Shown here: positions 12,446 to 27,220 of the stretch, piece after piece | Position numbering within the stretch: the stretch's first letter is position 1 | How the letters are laid out: the number at the start of each line of letters is the position of its first letter | Assembly (NCBI RefSeq): GCF_028554725.1 | Contig: NC_071671.1 | Coordinates: forward strand, 59,473,501-59,537,500 | Reading direction: 5' to 3' | DNA: 64,000 nucleotides | From: Zeugodacus cucurbitae | Lineage: Eukaryota > Arthropoda > Insecta > Diptera > Tephritidae | Notes under the pieces: generated by a model | What the model saw: the letters and a program-made list of their open reading frames with translations, nothing else | What the model was told of the DNA's origin: nothing | Databases searched by the model: none | Translations under genes and position numbers: made by a program

Positions 12446-14925
12446 CAACAACAAAATCATAAAAAATATAGGTATAAATAACTTTTTTTTTTTAATAATT
12501 GATGATAAATCTCCAATAATGCTATATCAACTTCATATAAAAAACACAAATGCATGCTGAAATAACAGCCACCCAACGCTGTTCCAACAACCCCTAATAA
12601 GTAAAACCCTTTTGCGGTTTGCATTAGCTGATTTAGTATTTTCTTTGATCTACAATTTCCCACAGTAATTGTGATTTGAATTTTGTTTTTTTTTTTCATG
12701 CCAAAGGCGCACAGTTGGCCACAATTCGAAGCAGCATCCCTATCAAAGGCGACTTCGAGCGAATCGCATTTCATATTAATATTTTTGCTTTAGCTTAATG
12801 TATTGATGCGCTATGATTACCGCCGCCAAAACGCAACAACAACTGCGTACAAACATTAACCCTTAACTTACTTAGATTAGAGGGAATTAAGAAAAGTGCT
12901 GCGGGCGCTAATTAAGCGAGCATTCGGCAATAATAGAAAAAAAGAAGATAAATTTAGAAAAAATAATGGCTATGTGAACACTCCTTTCTCCCGATCGAGA
13001 GTTGTGTGGTGTAAAAGTGTGAAAGCAGCCGCATGCAAAAAACAAAGAAAAAAAAGAAAAAATGAGGGAAACCACAATTCAGTTGATGAATGCGAGTGTG
13101 CCGCGGAATAAATCTTACTAGATGTATTTATATATGTATATATGTGTGTGTTGTTGTTTAAATAAATTGTGACTAATTGCGATTGGCTGTCAATTGGTTT
13201 GCATGTTGCAGACTAATAAATTAATGGATACATGCATATGCGAGTGTGTGTTTGTTTTTGTATATATGAGGAAAGTGGCATGCTTTTAGCAATCACACAC
13301 TTAAACGTATACATATGTATATTTCTATATAAATATATTCCTACTTTATAACTGTACTTACATACTTCAGCATATGTGCCTTACAATAGCCCGCTTTGGC
13401 TTAGTTTAAATAATTCACCATATTAAAAGCAAGAATTTTTCAACTTTTTTCCATTCATTTTATGCCATGCTCATTGTTGTTTTTCTTGTATAAGATCACG
13501 ATATGCGCGCATATGCCGCGCACACGCGCTTATCTCAACGGCCGCAGGCCAGTCAGCAGCCGGAGTAACAGCAGCCACTGCTTCGGCAACTGCTCGGCAG
13601 TCGGTCAGTATGCTCGCGGCTATCAGGCACAAGCTGCTGGCTCTGCTACTGTGCCCAACTGATCTGCTGAAAGTGACACGGACGGACAGAGCGCCATCAC
13701 GAGCTGTTGGGTGGTGTGTAGAGCGCGTCACTACATATATACTTGTATATATATGTGAGTTAGTGTGTGCGTGTGTGTGTGCAGTTTAGCGCCTGCTGGC
13801 AGGCAAGCATTTCAATAGTAACTTTTCACAATTTAGCTACACTAAGTAATTACTTATAAATATTACTGCTGAAGCATATATATGTATGTATATATACTTA
13901 TATATGTATGCTGAATGTATGATTACTCTATAGTTTAATTGCAATTTACACACCATTTGTTGAATTTTTATTAGTTACAATTTAAGCGTACATGCACAAA
14001 AACAATTAAGATTAATCTAAGTTGAAACTCAATTTCATATACAAACACACACACTTAATATAGTACTGCCCAAGGGTTGCTACGCTTTGTACTCTCAAAC
14101 ACATCTCTATCATCTGGTCGCATTTATACTTAATCAAATGGCACAAATGCTTGCTGTTGCTCCCCTCCACTCTCTTTCACTTCCAATATTGTCCATTTAC
14201 ATGGCTTTTGTTCGGAAAATCACTCATTCAACGCATGTAATTAGTCGCTCTGTTGTGACGTCGTCAGATCTACATATACTCAATCATAATATGCATATAA
14301 ATACATACATATGTATGTGTTTGTATCGATTTGCTAGGGTTGACCCCTTAAAATATACTTTAAAATAACTGCTAGCACGCACTGTTACAGAAATACATGC
14401 ATACATATTTGTGTATTAAAGTTATAAATTAGTGGCACGTGCACCAATACCATTACGGCATTTATTAGGAATGTAATTACGGTTTTAAACTTAAAATGTT
14501 ATAATGTATCTCTATCATTTATAATGCTTATGTTATTGAATGTATGTATGTATCTGTTTGAAAGATAAATTGGTCGCAAGTTAATTGCTACAACATACCC
14601 GACACTAAATTTCTTTAAATTTATCCATTTTATTTGTTATGCCAGCTAGGCGTATGCTAAGGGGTTGAGTTTGGCGATAAATTAATTTAAAATTCTCTTA
14701 ATTTATTTTTTTCATGCAAGCATTGTGTTAGCTAAAGTATTTTTGAAACCTACAATCGTCTGTATGAAAATGTGCTCATCAATGTCGATTTCACTGAACA
14801 AATTTCTGATGAATCCCCTTTTGATATCAATCATTATAAAAATTCGAGTCTAATGATGAATTAAAAAATTGATGTCACTCTTTTTTAGCTTTGCTAATAA
14901 AAAAAATATAAATTGAAAATAAATA
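12446..14925. other. Intronic DNA with a GC-richer island near 13.5 kb, no gene seen
   Basis: Positions about 13495-13735 are much less A+T-rich than their surroundings (GCGCGCATATGCCGCG-like sequence, CAGCAGCC triplets). They contain a GTCAGTATG motif resembling an initiator at about 13605. No splice-consistent coding sequence could be built. The island could be a regulatory module or an unannotated promoter. The rest is microsatellite-rich intronic DNA. Confidence 0.5.
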
Positions 14926-14929
14926 TGAG

Positions 14930-15860
14930 TACCGTTACTATTTACATTAATACCATTATTATGGATACCATTACCATAATCATACCGCATCCATTTCTTT
15001 ATTTCATTAATATTATTACGGTTATAGCTTCCAAACTTTTTTTTACCGCTATGAAATATTACCGTTACAATATTATAATATAATGCAAGAACCATTAAAA
15101 ATATTTCCAGCACTATTATTTTAATGTCCTTAATAATTACTATTTCCACCCATTATAGTTATTCTCACGAATGCTGCAACCCCTAAAGATTTACTGTCAT
15201 TAGATTTATCAATTTCTTTTCCATTTTCGTTTTTAGTATACTATATATACATAGCCATTAATTTTAGCAATTATTTTTGCACACTTTAGCAATTACAAAT
15301 ACCAATTACATCGAATTTTCCGCCCTTTCTACATATATGTACATACATATTTTTAAAAGATAAAAAAATATCTGGTTTTATAGTCGCTTTATTTTTTTTT
15401 TATTAAATTACATTACCATTACCAGTACCATTACCGAATAACTATGTTTAACGTTGTATTTCTATTAAAAATTTAAATTATTTTCATGCAACTTACAATT
15501 ACCATTACAATTACCGTACTCTTTAATTTAAGTAATCTTAATGAAATTACTATTACCAATAACATTACCGAATTGCTACGATAAACGTTATATTACTATT
15601 TCAAAAATACAATTATTTTCATATAAAACAATTACAAATACCGTACTCATTAATTTCAGTAATCTTCATAATTAAGTAAAATAATGAACATTTTTATTTC
15701 ATTATTATTTTATTATTATTTGCAAAACTTTATTTGTCCATTATTTTTAATTACCATTCCCATTACAATTACATTTACAATTAACATTACCATTACAATT
15801 ACATTTATAATTACCACTACATTACCATTACTACTTCCATTACAAAGTAACACTATTCTG
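14930..15860. repeat. Degenerate ATTACC/ATTACA hexamer array
   Basis: ATTACC, ATTACA and ATTACT hexamers recur, dense at about 14930-15140, 15405-15435, 15490-15660 and 15745-15850, with anonymous A+T-rich spacers. Two spacers share words (ttttcatgcaac/ttttcatataaa and tttaagtaatctt/ttcagtaatctt), so a unit of roughly 100 bp was duplicated. The motif family resembles the ACCAAT array at about 12 kb. Confidence 0.8.
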
Positions 15861-17154
15861 TTATTTTTCACACCGAAACTATTTTTATAATTGTACATAT
15901 CTACAAATCTACGCACTTCATAGCTCCCAACCCACTTGCAAACAAGCGGTAAATTTAAATTTTAAACACACCCATAATTAAGTAAATCGACATGTGCGTG
16001 TGCGTTTAAGACAAGACAGTCACACATGTCATTAAATAGTGAAAAATCCTGTCGGCGCACATTTTTGTAAACGCCCCCTAGGCAACAACAACAAGAATGA
16101 CCACAAAACAAATAACAACTGGCAAATAACTTCAAACCAAATTAAGTTGACACAAACACCCAGACAAAATGAGAGTGAAAAAACCAGAGCTTTTGAACAA
16201 TACAAATACAAAAATAAAATAAAAGAAAAATCGACAACAGAAATACCTAAAAACGAGTTGACAAATCAGAATTTCGTACAGCAATTGTTATTAATCATGA
16301 GAATTTAATGTAAACCAGTTCAAAAGGTAAAGCCAATGAGACAAGCAAAGAGCGCGCAAACGCAAATATGTAGACAATGAGAAAATAAAATACCGAAAAA
16401 CGAAAAATTAAAAGCGCAATATTTAAGTGAATTGAATAAAGGAGAAGCAAAAACAGAATTTCGACAATAAAAATAAAAAATATAAAAAAAAAATAAAATT
16501 AAATAAAAAAATTTAAAAATGTCATGCAATTCGCATTGGTTAATAAAAATAATAAATTAAAAAGGGAATAAAACAAAAATGGAAAATTGCTAAACTAGAA
16601 ATAAATCTGTAGAAAAAATTAGCTGGCGCACACTTGGCCAGAATGAGGTCAACAAAATTTTTATTTTTTTTTTGTATTGTAATGGCTTGAAATTTTAGGA
16701 ATTCGTTGCGCAGAACAAAAAAAGCAACGTTTTAAGAATGCAACACGAGTAAAAGCTGTGCATGAGAATTCTTAAAAAATTCGGCGAGAACAATATGAAT
16801 TCAAGGAGCGTTAAAACGAGTAAGATTATAAACAGGTTAGATCACTTTTTTTCCAAATTGCTATTTCTACGGTACAAACATAATTAATGGGCGATTAATT
16901 ATACGAGTTAACATTTTAGAATATGATACAATGAATAGAAGCTAGAGGGTTGAAAAAGCGAGTTTAAAGGAATAAACAAACGAAAAGTAAGGAATACATA
17001 GGTACTTAGGTTAGAATATAACTGTATATAAATGCTGTTACGTATATAAAACACATGTCACAGCTAAGAAATCCACATATGTATGTAGTGGTATGTAGAA
17101 ATGATAGTCATATTGCTAGTTGGCAAGTTTATGAATGTGTTGAATTATTAAAAA

Positions 17155-17640
17155 CACTTATACCATTACTATTACAATGAAATACTATTTCAATTAAAAA
17201 CAATTACTTTGTCAATTTATAATATCACGATCCTTGCTCCAGTATCAGTATTGGTTTATTATTTTGGCACATTTGGGATATATTTTTATTGTTCATATTT
17301 CAATTAATTAGTCAAAGCAATTACCATTACCTATTTAATTACTTTATTAATATAATTACAAGTACCAGCACCAATTACGATTATATTTTCCATTACTACA
17401 TGATTTTGTATGAAAATTATCATAATTACTCCGATATTTCATTACAATTAGCGATACCAATACCATTACTGCATATAAAGCTGTGAAATTAACAGCTATT
17501 AACATAAGTCTTGGTACAAAAATGAATCAATTGACCAGTCTTCGGTAAATAATTATGTACTTTATTGGAATGATTATCTTGAAAGAAGCTTGTTATAATC
17601 CATTACCGCCAATACCATTACAAATTTTTCTAGAATATTT
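17155..17640. repeat. Scattered ATTACC-type hexamers
   Basis: This is a third, sparser patch of ATTACC/ATACCA hexamers (about 17160-17175, 17315-17500 and 17600-17625), interspersed with single-copy DNA. It looks like a decayed relative of the 15-kb array. Confidence 0.6.
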
Positions 17641-20600
17641 CGAGAGTTTCTATGTGCTTACAAGTATAAAATAGAGACTTTTTGAAAAATATTATCCAAT
17701 CCGTATCTAACCTCAAAGCAACCGATTTACATTAAAAACTAATTAAGCTTCCAGTTGTTAAATAAATTTGTCACGAACATTTTCGTAGAATTCGTATGCT
17801 CATGGAAAGACTATTGAATTGAATTTCTTAAGTGACACACAGATGCATATCTACTGGTATGTATTTATATAACGAAAAACAGAAGAAAGAAAGAAATTCA
17901 CCAAATGCAACCATTAACCCATACATCACACCATTTGTTGCAGCCATTTACATACATACATATTGACTATTTGTTGTTGTTGCTTTAATACTTATACGCA
18001 TGTAGCACTACAATATTCGATATCTACATATCTACATATGTATGTATGGCTTTGTTATTATTGTTGCTGACTTCGCTCCTTGCTTGTACATTTCATTTGA
18101 TGATGACGGATTGTCGCCTTGCACATTCCTTTGCCACACAGCCAAATAGTCGCTCAATACAGTTGTGCTGTTGATGAACCGCCGAACCCTTTATTGCATG
18201 TGTATTAAAGTGCATATGTATGTGTGTATGTGTGTGTTGATATGTATATAGGGTGTCTTTTACTCGAATTGGTATAATGATTGCATATCGTGTATGTCAC
18301 TTGAACACTTTTGATTGCCGTAATATGCATTTGTTTGTTTGCATGCGCTCTTTAGTACTTGAACATATACATAAATATAGTATATAAATATGTATGACTA
18401 TACTTGGATAATATGGAGTGAGCATCAATTTGCCCTTGCAGAGGCTGCTTGAAAATTATCGAAATGCATTTTTGGGTGTGTTCTTTGATTCCTAATTACT
18501 TAAATGTGCAGAAGATAGCTTACAAATATGGGATTTATGTGTTGAAACTACTCAATAAGTAAACTTTAACTTTTTTGGTAAAAATTATGCTACTTCTGTC
18601 TCTATTTTGGGGCCGTGTAGTAAAATCGAAGAGTTTTCCTTATTCTGGTTTAAAGGAACTTTCGATAAATCTGGGATGATTCTGCGATTAGTCGCAAAGC
18701 AGCATGTAACTAATATCATTTTTGGTCTATAGAGTCTATGGTTTAAATGGAACGAATTATTCGAGAACGTCCTATGACAAGACCACTTTTATCACTTTGC
18801 ACACGAAAAGTATCGAAAAGAGACGTAATTGTCTTCAAGCCTTGTTGTACTAGTCTCCTTTTCTATAATTTTATGGACGGAGTTCTTTTATTCTAACCTC
18901 CTCTCAGAGTATAGCCAGCTTTTAAGCTATTCGCATATGATATTCACAGATTATTTTATATGAATTTGAATATATTTATATATATAAATACCTCAATTCT
19001 TTCTTATTAATTTTTCCCTTCATTCTCCACATATCTCCTCTATAATTTCTATAGTCATTTAATTCTCAGCAAACAAAGCAGCGCACAAATCGAGTTTCTT
19101 ATTTATTGTTTATAGCTAATAATAATATTAAAAGCACATGAATATCCGCCAAAAAAAAGACAAACACACATACATTAATATGTGTGTGTACTCCACCCCT
19201 TTTTACTCAAGTGTCACAAGCTTTCTGCTTAGAAAGAAGAGCGCAAGCTGACTAGACAACTCCTTACAAAATCAAATACGGACACACACATATACAAACA
19301 TACATATGTGTTTGTGAGCTAATCTCGATCGGTCTTTTGTGAGACACTACCCTATTAATATTTCAATCACATCTGCAAGTCAGCACCAAACTCATGCATC
19401 AGGAAAAAAATTTGAATGGAATAAAAGCAAACGCTTGCGGCTAATCATTCAAAACATCTGCCTGACTGAATTGTGGTAGCATTAAATATGTGCATATGTA
19501 CATAGATATTTGTATATAAGTTGCGAGATATGCTTAAGTACGTGTATAAGTCGCCATAGAGCGCTAGTTAGCTAGCTACATATAACTCCTGAGTCTACTT
19601 TGTGTCACTGCGCTGTGTCTGACTTCATTTCCACTTCCACTTAAAAAAGCGCAACGCAACTCTTTTTCTACGCTTGTGACACCCCTCTTCCGCTTAATGC
19701 GCCGCTTTAATTCCCTAACGTCGCACTGCGCTTTATCTTTATAATCAACTAATTTCTGTATTTTTGAAAATTTTCTCACAAAAACACGCTTAGTCCCAAT
19801 CGTAGGACTTAACAAATGCCAATGACGTTGTTTTAGGAAACATTTTTTTTTTTATTTTTTTGAAGTGTCGCTCGTTTTTGACTTACTCGCATTTTGATTA
19901 CCATTATTTGTCATCGACAGTTGTGTTATTGTTGTTGTTTTTCTTTAACTCACAGTATGACTGTCTTTGTTGCTAGTTATGTCAGCGTGATCGTCATCGT
20001 CAACATCTTCGCCTTCCTCATGGCAGCCAGCTGCAGCTCCAATTGTTTTTTATTATGATTAAATCGATTTTCGGTTTCTTCTACGAAGCTACACACCCTA
20101 ATTCTAATTTTTCTGTATTGATTTTTGACATTTGATTTGGGTTTGTGGAAGCGTGTTTTAATCTGTAGCGATTGATCATATTTTGCGCCTGCGCAGCCCG
20201 CGTGTGATCGCATTTCGACGAACAAGCGAAAAAAAATGAAATAAAAAACTCATAATGCTGCATGTTCGCCGTAAGCATGAGTGATTTCGTGAGATTTTCC
20301 ATTAATCTTGGATTAAAAGAGGAGGCGAATGCGTTTTGAATTTCATAAACTACATTAATACGCTTTCATCGGTTAGACCTTCGACTGCTGCAACCAACCA
20401 TTATTATTATTTATTAGTTTTGAGTGATGGCGTATGATTGCAAGTTGAGTTTGATATGCGTACGAGTACGAGCTTGATTGGGTGATCGTTGGAATAGTGC
20501 TTGGTATAGACTAATATGTTTAGAAGTGTTTGGATGATTACTGAGATTAATATTGATTAATTTTTCTCTAACACATTGAGTAGTAAAGGGTGAGGAAAAA

Positions 20601-23600
20601 GTATCAGGGTCTTCAAGAAACTCAGCCGATCGTGGAGATCGCTTAATAATATGAGTGTCTTATATTCTTAGAAATTGTAATTTTTTTTAATTAATATCAT
20701 TTTCATAATTTTAAGGCAAATTTCACAATTTCGTTCGTCAATTTTGCAATTCTTAACTGGTTTATGAAAATTTTTGAATAATTTTTGGTATCTCAAACAT
20801 TAATTTTCGTTCTCAATAGATATTCTTTGAAAATTTTACATAATTTAGATAATATTATATTAAAAATTATATATTCAATACATTAAAATATTTCTAAAAT
20901 TACAAACTAATTGTAAAATTGGTAATTTAAAGATATAATTGATTTTTTTAAATACTTATCTTCTCATCCAATTTTTTTTTACTTATTCAATAAAGTAGAA
21001 TTTTCTATAAAAATAAAATCTATTATAACCAACAATTGCGTCATCCGAAAAACAATCACGACCATTTTCTTATTACTCCTTTATATGCAAGCTTACCTAA
21101 AGCTTAAGTATATTTACATTTCAAAAATTTCCAATAGCACATTTTTAATTAAATTTTAAGCCCTATATAGTCTAATTAACTAGACGCGTATTTATTGTTA
21201 AGTCAACAATCTGCTTATAACTGCTTATTAAAATTATCAACACAGCTAACCGCGAGCTGTGGCTACCGCTGATAGTACGCGCATACTGTGTAAATCCTCG
21301 AATTTATTTATTTAATTTTATTAGTGAAGCGTACTTTTTCCCCCGATTTCTTAAAACAAACAATTAACCATAAGCAGTCGCACACAGTTTTTATCACACT
21401 AATTGCGGTTGTGATTATAGGTACTTATGTATATTACACTCAAGACACGCACACACTCATATACTAATACAATATACACTTTTGTTGGCATTACCAAGTC
21501 ATATACACTCAACCAATTTCATACCTCCGTTTATACAGTGAATCTTTTGTAATTCAAGAAACAATAACATACAACGCGCCTAAATAAATATTAATTTCCG
21601 ATTAACTGCAAAGAAAACAGGCGAGAGTCAGTAAAAAATAGTATACTATGTCTGTATGCACTCGATATGTACAATATGTCTCTATAGGGACAGGCGCGTA
21701 AGCGATGAGCAATTTTTCTATAGGTTTCTATAAAATATAACAAAAACAACAACACCAAGAGCAGCAGCATTTCGCTAGCAATCAACCATATTTAGCTTGA
21801 ATAATGTACGATAATAATTAAAATATATATTACTTAAGCGAAAAAAATACCAAGCTTCGGCATAAGACACGCATTTGCGTACTCAGTTTTTATTGTCTGT
21901 ATGTTTGCATAACCCAGTTGGAACAACAATTTTTGGATGTGACTGCATATGTTTATCCGAGTTAAGCTATACAGATTTATAAAAGGTTGTATTTCAGGAC
22001 CCAGCTTTACTTTTTTTATGAACATATTTTGTGATAGAATATGTAAGGAGCATCCGAAGAATCCTTTCAAACTTTTATAAGATCTATAAAGTCCAATCTC
22101 TAGATATCTTTGAACTCTAAAGCGACTTTCCAAAACCGAAGAATCCTTTAAAATTATTATAAGGTCCAATCTTTAGTCTGTTCTGAACTCTGGAACGTCT
22201 TCTAGAATACTATTTTGAAACTAAATAGTCACAGTCATCATATGTTTCTTCTTTCACTTAAAAAGATCAAAGATCATAAGCTACCATATGAACTACAATA
22301 TCTAATTTAAATATTTGAGATATTTTAGGTTATGTAATCATTTCTTATTTAGACAACATTAAACGTTCAAAAAATTATTCGGTTGTTTCAAATAATAAAA
22401 ATATGTGTCTTTTGAATTACATATACAGAGATCCATTTTATTATGAATATATGTTTAACGATTCCACGGTTGATTGATCTTTCTTCAGACCTTTAGAAGT
22501 CCAAAACACTAGCTCAAAGTCCATTTTGTTGTTGTTTTTATTACAGCGACAGAAACATTCCCTAAAGTTTTTTGAATAATATTACTGAGTTCATCATCTT
22601 TGGCCGGGTAATGTAGACTTGACTTTTGTGGGAACAAGAATCGGATCGTGCTAGCTGATTTCGCAAGAGTGAAATTTTCAGAGTCATAATTCTCATTGGG
22701 TATGTTTAATTGTGTGTCTTCAAAAGTTTAGGGATGCGTAAGGCTACTTTGACGCGCATAAAACACTTCAACTGGCAGTTAGTCTATCTATTTACTATGG
22801 TAGAGGCGCGATACGATGCTTCCAGAAGGTAAATCAGCAGCTGCATAAGGCAGCCAATAGCGACCAATATATACATATTTACAGTTAAATAGATAATTCT
22901 GCAAAACAAAAAGTGATATTAAAAAAAAAAACAATTTAAAGAAAAGGTATAAGTTTAATAAGGTATAAGCATATGATAAATCATTTTTTACTATTATCAT
23001 TTATAGCATGTAAATATATATTTGTATGTAAGTAAATATATAGCAAAAATAAAATTTACGATGAGCACAATTTATAAAATCCCTGACAAAGAAAAGCGAT
23101 ATAAGAAATCATAGAAGCAACAACAATTAACTGAGGCAGCAACAAAAACTATAAAATAAAATATGCAAACATACAAACATATGAGTGTGTGTGTGTAGTC
23201 ACAGTAAATTTATATGCCATAAATGGTTAGATAGCTAGATAATATTACTTATGGATAGTTAAATGAGTGAATAAATGCATAGCGTTGCTTTGTTGTTTTA
23301 TACAGCTAAGGTGGGATAGGGTTAACTATGTATGATGCGCCAACTTACAAATACGCTTACACACAAATAAATATGGCAGTGACAGCGCTAACAATTACTA
23401 CATATTAAACTTGGAAGCCATACTTGCAAATATACAAATTTTTACTATATGAATATGTAAATACATACATACAAACAAACAAATACAACATACTCAGCAC
23501 ACCCAATTTAGCTTGACTGACGACTAAGGCATGCCAGGCGTCTACTAAGCGGGTAGAAATAAATTTTATACTGTCTGTAGTGGCAAAGTAAAGGAACTGA

Positions 23601-26019
23601 ACGCCTTTTTTTATGGGACTTAAACCCATCCTCAATTTTTTTAATATTTTATAGCGTCTTACCTCGTTCCACAATGGAAATTTTGAGTTTTTTTGGCGCA
23701 CTTCAAATACTCTTTACGTATTTACTTTAGAGTAAATAAATTATTTCTATTATGATTACAATTAAGTACGAGTACAGCACCGCAATTGACGTCTGCTAAT
23801 TACGCACATGACACCTACAAGTACTCACATTTGTATGTATGTATGTGTGTGTGTTTATATAAATTTATAGAAAATATTTTTCTGAAGCGTGTTTGAAATT
23901 TAAATTTTGCATTTACGCCAATTACAATATACAAAAATAGTATAAGCACAACTATTTGCTTACTTATATAATTGTAAAAACTAAAAGCTTAGTATTCCGC
24001 ACGAGCTTTGGAGCGGCATACACGCGCCGCTGACGATCTGCACGATCAGCCGATGATCATAACGCAATTATTCTAATATTTTTACACGCACATTTTAGAA
24101 TAGCGAAGATTTTGTAAGCGTTTTGCATACAAATTAAATACAATTAGGCAGCGTAAATGGAAATTAGGAGAGGGAGGCAAGCATGCGCAGTATAGTAGTT
24201 CGTAAGCTGCTGATCAGCGGATAGTTAAGGAAGACACATGTAATAGAATTCATTTTATATGGTTTTTCGTTTAACAGAAAGTATTTGATTTGCGTCAGCA
24301 ACAGCTCTTAAAGGTCAGTTCTAAACTAAATAGTTTTTGTGGCATAAGTGACGTCATACTAGCTATGGACAAATGAGACTGAGGTGAAATTTTCAATAAA
24401 TTTTCGTGAGTTTGTATGTTAGGACAAGGTTTTCTATCTGTTATAAGAAAGACGCAAGCAGCACACTTTTGTAAGTCACTGTAGGTAATGAATACCAAAA
24501 CTGATCCTTTACTTGAAGAATGTAATAAGTCAAAAATATAAAAAAAGTTAAAATTGATGAACTTTAAAAATTTATATAAATTTTCGAATTCAAAATCGAA
24601 AGTCAATGAAATCATCCAACAAGACACACTTTAAGCATTACTGTTATAATATTTTGATACTGATTAAAGTCTACTTATGTCTTTTTTCTATATAATTAAC
24701 TAAAATTTTAATGTTTTTTTTTTAATTCAAGACACTCTTCTATACTTACTAGTATAGTCACACATGAGTTAAATGCCACGATCACCTGACTCTTCATTAA
24801 AATTAGACAAAATAATCATTACATATTAAGTACGCTTGCGTAATTTCCGCCTAAATAGTACAATGTGACTGACTTCATTGATTACCACACCTCTTACAAA
24901 CAACTTAAGCACATTGACGACAGTCAAAAGAAATAGATACATAAGACCTTACTAATATAGTGCAAAGCTAGATCGATTACCAACTACACAGTAATTAGTT
25001 AAATATTTTACCTGTAAACTTATATTTTTTGTTGTTATTGTTGTTGAGTTTTTGAATCCATCAAACACACATTTGACTTGACTTGACGAACTACCTTCAA
25101 GTTTTCCAGCCTTAATTAGATAATAATACCCATGCCCACACCCATGCGCTGCCTGCCACCCATTTAGTAGTCGCTGTTGGCAAATATAGCATTTATTGTA
25201 TTAAATTCTAATTAAAGTCATGCGTTTGATTTATTTTGTCGTCATAGAGTTTTATGTACTTTTTTTTTTGATATTTTTTTGCTACAAATCACTCAACTCT
25301 ACATAATTTGTTTACTGCCTTGCTTATGGGTAAGCACCTTTAATTGGTAAATAATTCCTTTTATTAAGTACATATGTTTTGCTGTTGTTGTTGTTGTTGT
25401 GTCGTCAAAACAAATAACTGTGAATGTAGGTTTTTTATTGACTTCGGCTGGTAGCGTTTAATTGTTGGAGACAAACTTTCAAAGCAGCAATTAAATAAAA
25501 AAAAACCAAAAACAATAAATTAAATGATAAGTCATGAGGCTTAGGTGTATATCAACATATAACTGTATGTATGTCTGTTTGTTTGTAGTATTTCGTCAAC
25601 TTCTGCTTGCCAGTTTGAGGTGGAGTGATTATTTATATATTTAATTACTATTTATTACCATTCGTCATTTGGTTCGTCTTGGGTTGGGCTACGGATCATA
25701 AGGGGACTTAATGGAAAAATTGCGAAATTATAAAATGTATTTGAATTTTACACATAGATAATTTAAGTCAAATATGTATAAATGAAAAGATAAAAAAATA
25801 TTTCTATATAAAAATATATTTATATAAGTATGTATATATGGATACAGTTTTATACAAAAATATTTTAGGACCTTGAGATTTTATAAAATTTCCCGATCAA
25901 ATAAACCGAATATTTCAATATTCGAAGACTTAAATTAAAAAGTCCCGATATCGACTAACGGTCAACAATTTAGATGAATAATTATTATTAATATGCCAAA
26001 ATATAACCAGATATCCGGA
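17641..26019. other. Intronic DNA, no gene seen
   Basis: The stretch is largely single-copy A+T-rich DNA with TATG/CATATG microsatellites and CAACAA/TTGTTG runs. Minus-strand open frames near 19.6-20.3, 21.6-22.2, 23.4-23.7 and 24.3-24.6 kb have no recognisable domains or coding-like composition. A degenerate direct repeat of about 82 bp lies at 22056-22220 (listed separately). Confidence 0.6.
22056..22220. repeat. Degenerate direct duplication, period about 82 bp
   Basis: The block starting gaagaatcctttc at about 22056 is repeated from about 22138 (gaagaatccttta). The shared words in order are ttataag, gtccaatct, ttgaactct/ctgaactct and a following acgtctt/gcgactt. Divergence indicates an old tandem duplication. 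Confidence 0.6.
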
Positions 26020-26290
26020 GAAAGGAATATTTAATGCTTATCTTTATAATGCTGAGTTTATCCGCGATGATGGATAATTTACAGGAGTATCCATATTATC
26101 AGCGCCTTATCCGTAAATCCGGATAATACGGATAATATCAGAAAATGTATCTGGATAAATAAATAATCGAACATTTAATGCATATCCTTAATATCTAGAG
26201 TTTATCTGTGCAAATGGGTTATTTATATTATTATCCATACAAACCGGATTTTATCCGAGAGGGCGGATAATACGTAGGAATATTTGGATA
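26020..26290. repeat. Cluster of GGATAA/TTATCC motifs in a duplicated block
   Basis: Nine GGATAA or TTATCC hexamers occur within about 270 bp, in both orientations, with further GGATAT/ATATCC variants. Two blocks of about 55 bp (from about 26026 and about 26171, sharing atttaatgc.tatc and gagtttatc) are diverged duplicates spaced about 145 bp apart. GATA-factor binding is possible but not shown. Confidence 0.65.
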
Positions 26291-27004
26291 TTCGATTCAG
26301 TACTAAAAAACTTAGATTTCATGAAATTCACGCCCCTAAAAATGGTTTGGCTTACTGCTATATTAAACAATTCGCCTAATTGTAGGCAACATTTGAATAT
26401 ACTTTTCATATTTGACAACCGAACTAATCCTGGTGGATCACCCAATCATATAATGAAACAATTATGAGTCACATAAGTACGTGAAAGTTATATCCATCAT
26501 AATTAAAAATCCCACTTTGTCATCCTTCAATAAAACATCTCACAATCAATATATTGCGTCAATACCCAACCTGGGGGGAACTTTTATAAAACTTACCAAA
26601 AATTGTTTTCTATTAAAACAACTACGCATACGCCTCGCATTTCTAAGAAACACGCAGCTTGCGGTTGCATGACTTACTTCTGCCATCGCGCTGATAGCGA
26701 CTTATAAGACGAATTTATGTAGTAAATTAGTAAACACCAACAATTTGTACGCAATTTGTATGCAATACGCGACGCCACCCAAGCGGCGTTTATGGCCAGG
26801 CAGACGGCAAACAATATAAAATATATAATAAAATTAATCATAGCAAATTAAAATGAATCGCAGCAACGCAGCGAAATGTAATGAAGCGTCTAAATAAATG
26901 GGTAAATTGAGGAAAACGATGTGCTAAAATGGAAAGTAAAATGGGGAAAAAATTTAATAAAAAAAATTAAAAAGAAAATAAATAGTATAATAATTGCGTT
27001 TCAA

Positions 27005-27220
27005 AAGTCAAGCCTGGTCTTTCCGGTTACGAGTATGAGTATGAGTATGTGTAAGTATTTACATATAGGTATATGTATGTATGAGTATGTATGAGAATAA
27101 GTCTAGCCAGGTCTTCGCAGTTAGACTGTGATTATGAGTATAAGTGAGTACGAATATGAGTAGTACGAGTATGTGTAAGTATACATGAGTATATGTGAGT
27201 GTGTATGAGTATATGTTTGT
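27005..27220. repeat. GAGTAT hexamer repeats with a higher-order duplication
   Basis: Imperfect GAGTAT/GAGTATGT units occur in two blocks. Each block is introduced by a similar non-repetitive segment (aagtcaagcctggtctttcc at about 27006 and aagtctagccaggtcttcgc at about 27100), so a unit of roughly 95 bp was duplicated. Confidence 0.7.
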
